Assembly: GCA_001949185.1 (NCBI GenBank)
Contig: BDGG01000012.1
Location: forward strand, 1,444,035-1,508,034
From: Ramazzottius varieornatus
Taxonomy: Eukaryota > Tardigrada > Eutardigrada > Parachela > Ramazzottiidae
DNA length: 64,000 nt
Direction: 5' to 3'
Under the pieces are notes generated by a model. The model worked only from the letters and a program-made list of their open reading frames with translations. It had not been told where the DNA came from and searched no databases. Every line of letters begins with the position of its first letter. Within the stretch, counting starts at the first letter, position 1. The position numbers and the translations under genes were made by a program. Of this stretch, positions 35,174-45,677 are shown in pieces.

Positions 35174-35863
35174 TTGGATACCGTGCCCTCAACCCGGAAG
35201 TTGCATTCAGTATGGCCGAGTGCGTTGGTCGACAAGATACATCAGGGACAAATTGATACAAGAGGCACATATGTTGTTGTTGCATACCGTAAGTTAGCTC
35301 ATCGGTAGGGCAGTTTTTCTTCCGGCAGAGCTTTGAACTGGCTAGCAACAACATGGGAATATGGTATTAATCACATCGGGTGGGAATTTCTCACGCTGTC
35401 TTGTATCTCCGGAAACGCGGGAGATGAGCATAGATGGGCTTTTGCTGGACTTTCAAGAGTATTACAGATGGTTAATTATCGTTGGGTCGCCGAGCTTGAT
35501 GAAGAGCTTTTCGGGTTGCAATACGTAGTCCTAACAATAAAACACTGCGCTCGCAAATCAATGCTAACTTTTCCATGCGTCTTTTGATAACTTCTAAGAC
35601 GCTTAGCCCGACCGAGGGTCGGACGATGTTGCTGACCATGTGTCACAAGGTCGGTCGAAAATTAAGCATCGATCAAAGCATAATTGATGCATCCTTCTCA
35701 CGGCGAGTTCTATAGTGTGGATGTACGACGACTGGTCACCGTAATTACGTATTCAGCTAGGTCACGTCAGTTTCAAACGCTCTCAAAAATATGCAGGTTT
35801 TGACAAATGGACAAAGTCCGATCGGCAGATGTCTGTCTGAGAGGCTGCGGTATCTTTATTTTA
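35174..35863. other. Intergenic region upstream of transporter B
   Basis: About 0.7 kb, promoter side of transporter B and 3' side of the coiled-coil gene. It holds the CCGGAAGT motif at 35194-35201. No gene or repeat was recognised in the rest. Confidence 0.4.
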
Positions 35864-37894
35864 CTAGTTTACCGCATACAAGTGTATCACAACCGCAACA
35901 CTCACCAGAAATGCCGTGATGGGCGGAACCGAGGGGAACGGAAACCAGACGCTAAGTAACAGAACCAGGAAGCTGGCAACACGACTGCCCCATCCCCAAA
36001 AAAAGAAAAGCGAAAAGAGAACAAACATGTACAAACAGTTATCAGAATGAACATGAAGACTGCGATCACGAAACTTTGACAGGGAAAGGCCTGCTCATGA
36101 AAAATACCCTTTCCGCAGCGAGCAAGACCTTCTGCCGGAATCAGGCGAGCATCCTCCGGCTGATCTCCTGGGTGTGTAAGTTCCATGTATCACAAATCGT
36201 CTGGGAGAGGTTAGGCCGTCATCCAGGAGGGTCTTCGCAGCTCTCAGCGCTGGAAAGACACACCAGACGTTCATAGTTCTGAAATAAAAACCATTATTAC
36301 CGTAGTGGAAACCTTACTTCGTAGCGTGGAGTCCTCACCGCATCCTCCATAACCGCCCGACTTCCATTTGCTCCCGGAATACTTATCGTCTGAACTCTTC
36401 CAGTTTCTTGTAGGTGAGTAGGACACTCGAAAAGGATCGGCTTTGCCAGTAAAGCACCCGATTTCCTGCTCCTTATCCCGAACAATTCCTTCAAGCTTAC
36501 ATTCGTACTGCCTCATTTTCTCCACCATGCGACACACCTGCTTTTCGTAGTTGCTCTCCTTTAGTTTGTGGTCGACTTTCAACCTAGCAATCTTCTCTTC
36601 GAATTCCGATCTTATGTCTTCTCGCATTTTTTCAAACTCGCATTCATTCCGTCTACTGTTGCAGGCAGTCAGCTTCTCCATTTCTCTCCGATGCTGCTTC
36701 TCGGCTTCCACCATCTTTCCTTCGTACTCGCACCTTAGGGACCTCGTTAATTCGTGAAGAGTGGATTGCTGACTGCAAAGGTACAATCGATCAGATCCGG
36801 AAAAGTGAAAACTTAACTGAGACCTAGGCAAACAAACGCAACAAGTTTGATTTATTTAAGTGGCGCACGCTTCAAGCCAACAACACTGGACATATGCGCC
36901 ACCTGGGAAACGAAGCCTGTCGAACTTCCCGAACTCCCAAACTTTTGTGCTTTTCAACCATTTATTCAGCGTTAGCATGCTCAAGTCTGGAACAAGACCC
37001 TTCTGACGAAACGTTACACTTACAGGGCAGCCTGCTCGGCGACCTCGCGTTCTGCCGCCTGCTTGCAGCGAACGGCGTTCTCCAGTTGGGATTCTGTCCT
37101 GGAGACTCGCTCTTCGATCTCATGGCACTTCCGCTCCTGACATTCTGCGTACTTCTTCATGCTTTCTAGTTCGCCCATCAGCTCTTCTACTCGTTTCTTG
37201 TACTCTCTTTTCGAGCTTTCGAGGTGGACCCTTTCCGACTGGCTGGCGTTCTTGAACCGTGTAAGTTCCTGCTCAGCGTCTTTCAGAGCACACTGCATAC
37301 GATTCCTTTCAGCTTCGTATTCCGCTAGCCGATGTTTGGAGTTCCGAAGTTCTTCCCTCATACACTTGATTTTGCTTTCCAGTTCTAGAAACATAGCACG
37401 AGATCACATTTCGTAACCTAAGGTTTTCAAATCAATAACGAAGTGATGAACTATCCAAAACTCTAACTAACTCTGGGTTGATCAAGGAAGCTTCTCTGCA
37501 AATCCTTACCTGTTATTTTATCATGGTACGAGTTTTCCGAATTGCGCCACTCGGCTTTCTCTCGTTCATAGTCTGATGCTATATTCCGCGTCTTTGTATT
37601 GGCTTCTTCCAGACTGGTCCGCAAGAAGCTTTCCATGTTACAGTGTTCCATCTGTTGAGCACGGACCTTTTCCTCCTTCTCCGCCAGCAGTTGCTCGCGC
37701 CGCCTGGACTGCTCAGCCATGGCCGCCATTTCCTCGTTGGCTTGAAGGAGCGTGGACTGTATACAGGCAATCATCTTCTCGCAGTGACGTCGACGGCTCT
37801 GCTCCAGTTCGAGAGATTCTTGAATCCGCTCTACCACGCTTCCGTGTTGGTCAGGCGTAGCACCCCATGAGCGTCCGTTGCGGCCAGTGCTTAA
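35864..37894 (-). CDS. Coiled-coil protein with C-terminal hydrophobic anchor (5' incomplete)
   Basis: Minus-strand exons 37894-37510, 37384-37024, 36772-36318, 36249-36108 and 35984-35864 join in phase to 487 residues. Most of it is long coiled coil rich in Glu, Lys, Arg and Gln (RREQLLAEKEEKVRAQQ; EAERNRMQCALKDAEQEL). A Ser/Gly/Arg linker follows. The last exon encodes one or two hydrophobic stretches (SFLVLLLSVWF and ITAFLVSVAVVIHLY) ending six residues or fewer from the stop, which suggests a tail-anchored membrane protein, perhaps of ER, Golgi or nuclear envelope. The start codon lies upstream and is not settled: 38087-37981 is open on this strand in phase and could be another exon. Intron 3 holds hairpin copy D. 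No family was recognised. Confidence 0.62.
36824..36933. repeat. Hairpin repeat family, copy D (about 110 bp)
   Basis: Left arm CTAGGCAAACAAACG continuing to TTTAAGTGGCGCACGC; right arm ATATGCGCCACCTGGGAAAC continuing to CTTCCCGA. It lies in the 251-nt intron of the coiled-coil gene and makes up nearly half of it. The outer right end is more diverged than in copies A, C and F. Confidence 0.7.
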
Positions 37895-37980
37895 CTATGC
37901 AAAAATCTATTATAGCATAAAAAATCTAAGATATTGTGGGGTGAAAAGCGGTTAATTTAACATAATTATTTCTCTTACAG

Positions 37981-39451
37981 GTGTGTCACCTGGATCCGAT
38001 CCAGTTCGACTTCTTCCGGAAAAGACGTGTCGTGGAGTCCAAGGCTTCGACATACCACATTCACCTCCTGCTGAAAAACACGATCGGGTAAACCTTTGCA
38101 ATCTGATTCTGGACTTTATAAAGCCCACTCAGGCTTCTGTTCATTAATCGCAGGATGGTTTTCCTTCTGAATGTTACTGCTTGTGTTTTTTTTAGGTTGC
38201 GATATTGACGAAGGCGAAGCAGGAAACAAAGCACCACCACAGAAAAAAAGACACGGAACCACGACGGAACTTCACCAGAGGATGTGGCACCTCCGCATCG
38301 CGGTGTGGCCTTCGTGGATATGGAACCCTCACTGTACCCGGGTGCCGCCAGCATCAATGGGGCGTACTTCGCCAACCCATTCGACAACAACCATGCAGTT
38401 TCTGAAGAACACCGGACGGCACAGTGCCGCTCTGGAGACGATCAAGGCTGCCAGCAATACTCTGACCACAAAAGGAACGCTCGATCAAGACAGCCGCATC
38501 ACTGTCATTGCCAAGAGGACGACGGAGTACGTCCCGGATCATCACGGTCCAAGCGAACTGCAGGAAGATTCGGCGGTATGTTCGATCTTCGCAAAACGAA
38601 GCAGAACCGCATGGTTTTTAATTGCATATAACTTACTGTCATCGTATTTCAAAATTGATATAGAGTACGTGTATTCTTGATTCGTCACGCTGGTAGCTTT
38701 GATGCCATGCATGTTGGCTTAGTTCCTTTTGGTCCGGCGATGTCTCTAAACTGTGGAACTAATTTTCTGTTCAACAGGCATCGGGGGCGAATTCGAGTCT
38801 GTCCTCATCAGCACAATCAAATGTATCTCCACCCGGACATAAAGCTCGATTGTTCCTTGTTGAGAGCGAGATGCACGGCGAAACCATCGTACGCATGAAA
38901 ATGCCGGTCCAGCCCGCGAAGGGTCGCGAAGTTCCCCACAAAGATAGTCTCGGTCATCGTGGGAAGGTCGCTGAAGAAACAGATGCAGGCTATATGTTAC
39001 CTGTTCGACCTACTCCAGCAAGAAAGCCATACATGGAACGAAACGGCGCAAGGAACTCCACAGGATTCGAAAGAGAGAGCAGTCGATAGAACGGATCTGG
39101 AGAAGGTCCAAGAAGATATGTCGCGCACTATAGAGACCCGACTCACGGATTTGAGGGACTTCTCTGCTTCGAAAGAACCACTCGGGTTCCATATCGTCCG
39201 GTTGACGCAAGAAAAGTATAAGCTCACTCAGCCATTCAGCAATTTATGATGTCGTCCTATCGAAGCTGTACGAAGACCCTAAGCAGTACGTCCACTTTGC
39301 ACTGGACCACGTTCAGCGGAAGTGCCACGACATCCCGATGGACGTACAGCCGCCGATCGATGATGATGGAACCAAAGCTGAAGAGTACTTCACGGGAAGA
39401 ACGAAGGCCGCACCGACGGACCTTCAAATGTGGCAGGACATGTTGGGTTAA
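37981..39451 (+). CDS. Unassigned multi-exon gene, 5' end uncertain
   Basis: Six segments join in phase: 37981-38087, 38223-38363, 38425-38575, 38778-38888, 38944-39185 and 39232-39451, ending at a TAA (323 residues, 5' partial). Convincing parts are EDVAPPHRGVAFVDMEPSLY, then a Ser-rich linker, then a helical part (KKQMQAICYLFDLLQQESH) and the C-terminal KLYEDPKQYVHFALDHVQRK. I know no family with this pattern. Splicing is uncertain: the usable frame changes several times, two donors are weak (GTTCCA, GTACTT), and the first segment is open in two plus frames and also on the minus strand. A pseudogene or local indels remain possible. Confidence 0.42.
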
Positions 39452-39533
39452 TACCGAGCCACTATGTGCGTGTGGCAGGTATATCTTTGAGTTGTGATCA
39501 TTAAATTAAATGAAAACTATTTCGAACTGTTTT

Positions 39534-41254
39534 TCAAGCACAATCATCTGCAGGATTTTTGGTCAACTTACCGCCGAAATCGAGTGTAGGCAGTTTACCG
39601 CAGCCACCTTCCTTCAGCAGTTTACCGCAGTCGTACTCGTTCAGGAGAAGGCCAGCGTGGTGTGAGGACTTGTGAGCGAGTTCGTCACCGTCCGTAGACT
39701 TGCTGTGGTGGTCACTGTGACGGTGCGAGTGATGATGGTGCCATTTGTGATGCCTACTGTGCCCTTCCTTGTGCTGGGAACCATGACCATGTTTTTCATG
39801 TCCATGCCCACGACCATGTCCGTGGCCGTGGTCGCTGTGGTGGTCCGAGCCTTTTCCATGATGACCATGGCCGTGATGGTCATCTTTATCGTGGTGTCCA
39901 TGACCGTGTCCATGTTTACTGTGATGGTCGTGCTTCTTGTCATGTCCGTGGTGGTGTGAGCCATGTAAATGATGGGAAGACCCGTGGCCATGATGGTCTT
40001 TGTCTTTGTGGTGATGTGAGCCGTGAGAGTGATGTGAGGAGCTGTGGCTGTCGCTATCGTGGCCGTGATGATGGGACTTGTGGTGTCCATCCTTGTCTTC
40101 ATGATGATGTCCATGCTTGCCTTTATGGTGGTCGCCACGCTTGTCATCAGGATGTTTGCTATGAGCGGAATGGTGGGAATGGGTCGAGTGGCTGCTGTGG
40201 TCCGAGTGTCCGTGGTGCTTGTGGTCCTTCCCGTCCTTGCCGTGTTCGTGTTTATGATGGCCATTTTTTCCGTGGTCGTGGCCGTGACCATGACCATGTT
40301 TTTCTTCGTGCTCTCTGCCGTGCTCGTGTCCATGTTTTCCATGGTGGTCCTTGTCATGTTTCTTGTCATGATGACCATGACTATGATGGGAACTGTGGTG
40401 ACTGTGACTCGACTCTGAATGATGGTCCTTGTCGTGTTTTCCATGGCCTGTGAAAAATGAAAATTCTTAGAAGTTCAACTTGGACAACCAGAAGGTTGGT
40501 GAACCTTTCACGATTAGCTCAAGGAATCGAAGAACGATTCTCGCACGTAATGACACATATTGTTCAAATGGTCAGCGAAACAACTGTACGACTGTACATC
40601 CGGGATGTGTGTTCTAGCCGGTTCTCCCGAATTAACGGAATAGCAGATGCTGATAGAGTTCTTACCGTGTTTATCCTCGTGCTTGCGATGGGTAGAACCA
40701 TGATGCTCGGAAGGAGAATGCTTGTGTTTATGATGATGACTCTTCTTGTCGTTGTCATCGTCGTGAGGTAGCGCTTGTATAGTCATCAGGACTTTATGTT
40801 CGCTCTTGTCGGAAAGAATGTCTGCTGCATCGGCATCTTTCTTGTAATGATGCTTGTGTTTGTCAGAGTGATGCTCCTTATTTTCATGGCCGTGTTCGTG
40901 ATGCTTGTGCCCTCCTCCATGGACATTGTGGCCTGGAACATGAAACTCTAGACTAGAATAATGTCCATGCCTCCTGTGACTAATCGGTTCCGTATATTCG
41001 GCCAAAACTTGATGGGGCTTGTGCGGTACGCGCCGCCGACCTTTTTTCTTACCGGGTACATCCAGTGTAGCCTTGCTGCTGTGATGATGGTGGGAATGAG
41101 GCTTGTTATCTGCCTTGTCTACGTTGGTCTTTGAATGGTGCTTCTTTCCATGCTTACTGTCGGAATGCGATGAGGAAGTGTCGTGAGGTTCGTGATGGTG
41201 TTTGTCAGAATGTTTGCCATGATGGGAACCTTTCTCCTTTTCATGATCTGGCAT
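39534..41254 (-). CDS. Large histidine-rich low-complexity protein
   Basis: Two minus-strand exons, 41254-40666 and 40447-39534, give 500 residues; the join (H-G-H-G-K) keeps the pattern. Roughly a quarter of exon 1 residues are His, more in exon 2, in motifs such as HGHGHD, SHHH, DKHHH and GHEHG, mixed with Lys, Asp, Ser and Gly. There is no hydrophobic core and no signal peptide from this ATG; an upstream signal exon cannot be excluded. The C-terminus leaves the pattern with two CGKL units and PTLDFGGKL. The composition suits zinc, copper or nickel binding and a disordered, phase-separating protein; that is inference. A possible donor near the 3' end (GGCGGTAAGT) could allow another terminus. 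The intron is 218 nt. Confidence 0.75.
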
Positions 41255-42125
41255 TATCCGAAGCAAGAAAACAAGATCAAGTCAGGGTTTTCTCGTAGAC
41301 CGTCCACAGCCACAATGAAGAAGATAGTATCTGGAGAAAATAAATATCACGGTGTTTACTACATTCAGGGTGAGAGTGTTCCAGTAAGATTGATCAAAAC
41401 AGTTACTCAACAATCGAAATTAGTCGGCGTTATCAATTAGGAGTTCCGCAGAAAGTACGTACAGTACAACAATGGCTTTGGATGTAATATGCCGTATCCG
41501 GGCAACTTCAGCCGTTTTCTGTCGAAGGACCCGGAAGTGGAGGCATTCCGTGAATCCGGACGACTTATATCCGAGGATCCATTTCGCTTCACAGAACTTC
41601 TCCGATCCAACAGAAAATACCGAAGTCGGGCAGCCGCTGTGTCGAACGGAATCCGCTGTTCACCATGAAGCAGTCGGGCTTCCCTTCTTTCTCTGGAGTG
41701 GACGAGCGGATTCTTGCACTGCGCGGGAACCGGGAAGAGCCGTACGTCATGCCCATCACACGACATGATTCAGTTACGTTTTCTAGCAAAGGTCTTTTCG
41801 GCTGATTAGTTGACTACTCATAATGCAGAAGCTGACGTCAAGCCAGCTTTCGCAAAACCCGTATTGAGACTTGGGTATTGCGTCATCTAACTCATCTTAT
41901 CTGATACGTATTTTTCTGGTTTCCGGCCCGGATTCTGTTGGAAGATTTTGTTAGACTGTCAGAACCTAGTTGACTGTTATCTCGGATAGTGCCGGCTGTC
42001 TTGCGGGAGACTGCAGCGTTGTCGGGATCCGTGGACCATCGATGCCGGGATACAGAGAGAACTGATCACAACGGTTAAGCGGATCACCACCGGCAAGCTT
42101 TGGCTGGAGCGCGGCGTGTGGAGCC
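41255..42125. other. Region between the His-rich gene and NOL7-like gene, with a possible small gene
   Basis: Holds the promoter side of the His-rich gene. On the plus strand, a start at about 41316 (MKKI) could splice to 41438-41668, reading EFRRKYVQYNNGFG and FLSKDPEVEAFRESGRLIS and ending at a TGA. A second frame, from about 41667, reads MKQSGFPSFSGVDERILAL and ends at about 41806. Both look protein-like but no family is recognised and the joins are unproven, so I report them here and not as a CDS. Confidence 0.35.
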
Positions 42126-43033
42126 ATGTCGGGCGACGATGACGATGTTCCTGACGAGATCGGTTTCACCAAAGCGAAGTCGACGGCGGTTAGTCAGCGG
42201 GAGAGGGAAACTAAAGCTGCGAAAGACGATATGGCTCACCGGAAATCCAAGATGAAGAGAAAGCAGGCTTGGTTTCAAGAAAGCAAAGTACGTCATGGTG
42301 TTATATAACTTATGTTGTATTATTGTCGCGTGCCAGTCAACAGTCTCGTCAACAGTTTCTTCTCCGTCAGAGTAAAAGCAGTGGAAAGAAGAAGAAGATC
42401 GCGTTAGGGGATGATACAGATTCTGTAAATGAGCATGCTCCAGAAAAGAATGCCATAAAAAATTACGGGCCCGAGCTGGACGATATGGGGGACGAGCAGT
42501 CCGACGTTGACGGTATGTGTGTCCCTCGGGGTCTTCGTCAAGGACCGATCACAAAATCATGTTTGTATGTCAACAGTTTCATTTATTTAATAGATCATTT
42601 CTTCCAAAATAATGATGAGCCTTCGAATAACGCAGCAACATCTGATATTTCCGATCCACCGAAGAGCAGCGAACCTGACTTTATTCCTTTGAAAGACACG
42701 TACGCCTCGTTTCAAACATTGCTACTTTTGATGTATCAGGTCTGTCCGACTTTCCTAGCGAATTTTCTGCTTTTAGAGCTGGAAATCCTGTGACGGTGGT
42801 ACCTCTTCGGCAGAGACCCGGAAGCTACCGCGACGACGCAGTGAAATTCGCCCGAGATCGCTTCAGCCCTCCAAACGTTTACCGCGTCCCAGGTATATCC
42901 TCCGCTCGAGTCCCCGCTAGTTCTCGTTGATTAAGCTCTAATAGTTCTGAGCTTATCGAAGCTTCTTATAGCGGCCAAAACTACCAGCATAGCCATGAAG
43001 AAACGAGCTGCACGGTCTGCTGCGAAATGCTAG
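42126..43033 (+). CDS. NOL7: NOL7-like nucleolar protein
   Basis: NOL7 is a nucleolar factor of the small-subunit processome in animals. Exons 42126-42287, 42344-42512, 42594-42699, 42759-42892 and 42972-43033 give 210 residues (human 257). An acidic start leads to PDEIGFTKAKSTAVSQRERE and a basic helix MAHRKSKMKRKQAWFQ, which parallels the PEEVTF..ERR..KRRE region of human NOL7. The middle is acidic and disordered. The C-terminal part (FRAGNPVTVVPLRQRPGSYRD) corresponds to the conserved NOL7 C-terminal domain, with a final basic helix MKKRAARSAAKC. Similarity is moderate and the splice at 42759 was chosen to keep the frame. Confidence 0.6.
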
Positions 43034-43628
43034 CCGCGTTGGCTCGTGAAAGTACTGCGAATCGGCTGGGTCCATGTCGCCGTCCAGCACTCCCGGAAAG
43101 AGAAGTTTAAGTAAGGCCTGTTGTTGTTTTAAGATTCAGTATGTGCTATGTGGCACTTCCGCATAGGGTTTACTTTCCGACCCTGTATTCTTTCGCGCCA
43201 CAAAAACCCTTTCTCTTATTTCGAAAGTCAAGTTTTGGTGTTCGTCTAATCATGGTTATCATCCAAGCGCGAAGTTGCGCGGCGTGCGGTGTCAGAGTCA
43301 TTGGAGAAAGCTTTTTCCGTCTGATTACGTGATTAATCACCGCCGAAAACAAACGGCCTTGCAGTTGCTTATTCTAATTATGTCATGTTAGCACGGTGAA
43401 TACCACCGAAAACAGATGTTTGGCGATACAAACATGGGAAGGTTCCTCGTACTTTTGTCTTGGAACCGTAGGTAGAACGGCACCTGAGTACGGGACTTCG
43501 AAGTATAAACAGTTTACCAAACGAGACCTCCACGAAGACGTTGCTGTTTTTTCGAATAACAGAGTACTTCAAGTTCCGAGTTTCACGGACACAGAGCAGA
43601 GGTCCATACTCCATAGTGATAATCCATC
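43034..43628. other. Intergenic region, NOL7-like to chitin-binding protein 3
   Basis: About 0.6 kb without a supported gene. It contains the TATA box of chitin-binding protein 3. Confidence 0.4.
43504..43511 (+). promoter_or_regulatory. TATA-like box of chitin-binding protein 3
   Basis: TATAAACA lies 118 bp upstream of the ATG, nearly the same distance as in paralog 2. Confidence 0.5.
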
Positions 43629-45145
43629 ATGACATCCTATATCGGCAAAGTGGTTTTTGTGTTGTGCGTTACTTATGGATCTATTGAATCTCAAAGTACT
43701 TTGCAGGTAAGGCCGTTCGGCCTCTGTGTCTCTGACCGAGGCGAATGAACTCGACAAGATTGTTTTCACAAGTGGCGCACATTTCCACACTTATTGGCTG
43801 GAGAAACACGCCACTTGGAAAAACGATCTCATCGAGTTTGTGGAGTTCCCGTCTCAAACTAGGATTACACTTTTGAGCTTCTGTTTCCAGAATGCGACGC
43901 ATGAGTTCGTGGCTGTTCCCGTTAACACGTCGTTGACAACCGAGCCAACTTCCACTTCCGTTCCTGTTGGAGTACGGACTACTGCGACCAGCTTCGCCAC
44001 GGCAAATGCAACCCTAACCACACGTCAAGCTCCTGCTCTCCCCTCGAACTCTTCATTGGATGTTCCCAGATCTGCTCAAGGCGTCCCGGCAAGTTCAAGT
44101 CCAGCGATGTCTTCCACATCGATACCCAAATCAGCCACTCAACAGCTGTCATCAAACGTCACCACACCCAAGAACCCTACCACGGGCCGAATCAGCTCGA
44201 CCATGAACGGTTCGCCGTCGGTTGCTCCGTTTGGGCTGACCAGTACCGGGTCTCCGTCAAGGGGATCTAACCACCAAGGAACCACACCACGTCAGCAAGC
44301 CGAAAGGCAAGGCAGAGCTGACGCTGTGTCGGGGACCCCGAGCGCGCAGGCCCAAGGCTCGAACTCTGGGGTCTCTTTCAGCCTTTCCGAAAGCAGCGGT
44401 TCTCCGCCGAAGCAGACACGTGTAGTATGGGACGCCCTCAAGTCTCTGCAACTGCTCGATGCTTACCAAACCGTGAATGACATGATTGTCACGGCGGTTG
44501 GCGGTGTGGACTACCCCATCTATGCAACCATTCCGGAAACTAGCTTCCGGTGCGACCAAGTCAAGTCTGCGGGCTTCTATGCTGGTAAGGATGCAATACG
44601 TATTAATATGACCATACCAAGCCGAAGCCTGTTGAGCTTTAGTGACCACCGATATCTTTATAGACCCAGAAGGTTCTTGTCAAGTCTTCAGACGCTGCGA
44701 CCTCAGTGGGAATATGTGGAGCTTCCTGTGCCCCAACATGACCGTACAGCGCAATGAATTCTGCCTTTTTCGACACTGGCCCAATGTAATTTGATTCTTA
44801 ACTGAGGCTGTCGTTTCAGCTCTTCAACCAAATCACTCTTGTCTGCGACTGGTTCTACAACGTCGACTGCACGAAGTGAGTGTCCCGCCACCGAAAAAAT
44901 CGACAAGTCGGTTTCTCTTTTCCCATTAGTCTTAATCTGATGTCCTATTTCACAGATCCTCATCGTTCTACGACTACTCGAACTCTCGACTTTATCATTC
45001 GACGTGGCGTCTCTTCGACGACGAAGAACAGACTGACCAGCAATCGACGAACCCTCAACCAAACTCACAGCAGAAACCTACGGGGCCTCGACAGAATTCA
45101 CAGCAAGGACCTACGGACATCGACTCCTCATCTATCATAGAGTAG
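43629..45145 (+). CDS. Secreted chitin-binding type-2 protein 3 with Ser/Thr-rich linker
   Basis: Exons 43629-43706, 43891-44584, 44664-44743, 44820-44875 and 44956-45145 give 365 residues. A signal peptide (KVVFVLCVTYGSI) is followed by about 170 residues of Ser/Thr/Pro-rich, mucin-like linker. The peritrophin-A domain reads SFRCDQVKSAGFYADPEGSC, QVFRRCDLSGNMWSFLCP, LFNQITLVCDWFYNVDC, then FYDYSNSRLYH. Upstream of the domain lies a conserved segment VVWDALKSL..GGVDYPIYATIPE that also occurs in paralog 2 (LVWDALDIL..GKDYPVYLEVPK). The tail is Gln/Pro-rich and ends acidic. Intron 1 (43707-43890) is mostly hairpin copy E. Likely extracellular matrix or cuticle. Confidence 0.88.
43735..43852. 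repeat. Hairpin repeat family, copy E (about 118 bp)
   Basis: Left arm GAACTCGACAAGATTGTTTT then CACAAGTGGCGCAC; right arm CACGCCACTTGGAAAAACGA then TCTCATCGAGTTTGTGG. It takes up roughly two thirds of intron 1 of chitin-binding protein 3, starting about 28 nt after the donor site. Confidence 0.75.
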
Positions 45146-45191
45146 TAAGATACCGTACATAATTCAAGCTCAAACAACCGTTTTGGCCTTA

Positions 45192-45677
45192 TTAAGGCTG
45201 GTTATTTTCATTGTTGTTGTTCTGCGGGATAACTAAAGCTGATGCTCTCGTTGCATAATTGAAGATAAAATATCCAAACAGTGTTCCTAGCACAATGGCG
45301 AGAAAGACCCAGACGTTGTACGTCATGGAAGCCAACATGAGGAAATATCCCAACGTTGTTTGAATACCGACTAATAGCGTCGTGATCAGATGAAATTTGC
45401 GAAAGAGCATCAGGGTTGTCTTTAGTAGCCAGACTTCCGGTGCGGGGACGTCGTTACAAGGGCACCCATTGCTTGTTCGACTTGCAGCTTCCTTGTCCAG
45501 TTGGCGCTTGTCCCATTTCTTAACCATGTCCCGCAGTCGTTTGACGCCTTCGTGACCGATAGCGATGATAAAGACGCCAAAGACCGACCACATGAGTTCA
45601 CCTGGTCGACGGGGCGCCCAGTCCCGGAAGAGGATGAAGGCCGGCATGTTGAAGTTAAAATACATTGGCATGTCCAT
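45192..45677 (-). CDS. SLC31A1: CTR-type high-affinity copper transporter
   Basis: A trimeric plasma-membrane channel for Cu(I). It is a single exon of 161 residues. The first helix follows LMWSVFGVFIIAIGHEGVKR, with the family Gly-His-Glu-Gly. The second and third helices hold LMLASMTYNVWVFLAIVLG, where the two Met of the MxxxM-type filter and the MTYN motif are present, and the GTLFGYFIF packing motif follows. The N-terminal ectodomain is very short (MDMPMYFNFNM), with few Met and no His clusters, in contrast to human CTR1. The C-terminus ends in an Asn-rich stretch without the usual HCH. A CCGGAAGT motif lies 72 bp upstream of the ATG. Confidence 0.9.
   Translation of the reverse strand: MDMPMYFNFNMPAFILFRDWAPRRPGELMWSVFGVFIIAIGHEGVKRLRDMVKKWDKRQLDKEAASRTSNGCPCNDVPAPEVWLLKTTLMLFRKFHLITTLLVGIQTTLGYFLMLASMTYNVWVFLAIVLGTLFGYFIFNYATRASALVIPQNNNNENNQP

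Noticed and set aside
36279-36317. 39-nt intron at the end of the coiled-coil gene giving a quick stop
   Set aside because: Shorter than the 47-nt minimum otherwise seen, and the alternative 68-nt intron leads to two further in-phase exons with a membrane anchor; kept only as a possible isoform.
39641-40444. Met/Thr/Ile-rich minus-strand frame and Val/Met-rich plus-strand frames of 95-165 codons
   Set aside because: They are shadow frames of the histidine codons (CAT/CAC) of the His-rich gene and have the biased composition expected from that.
43681-43902. Minus-strand and plus-strand frames across intron 1 of chitin-binding protein 3
   Set aside because: They read through hairpin copy E; its palindromic nature gives similar peptides on both strands, and the intron has clean GT and AG ends.
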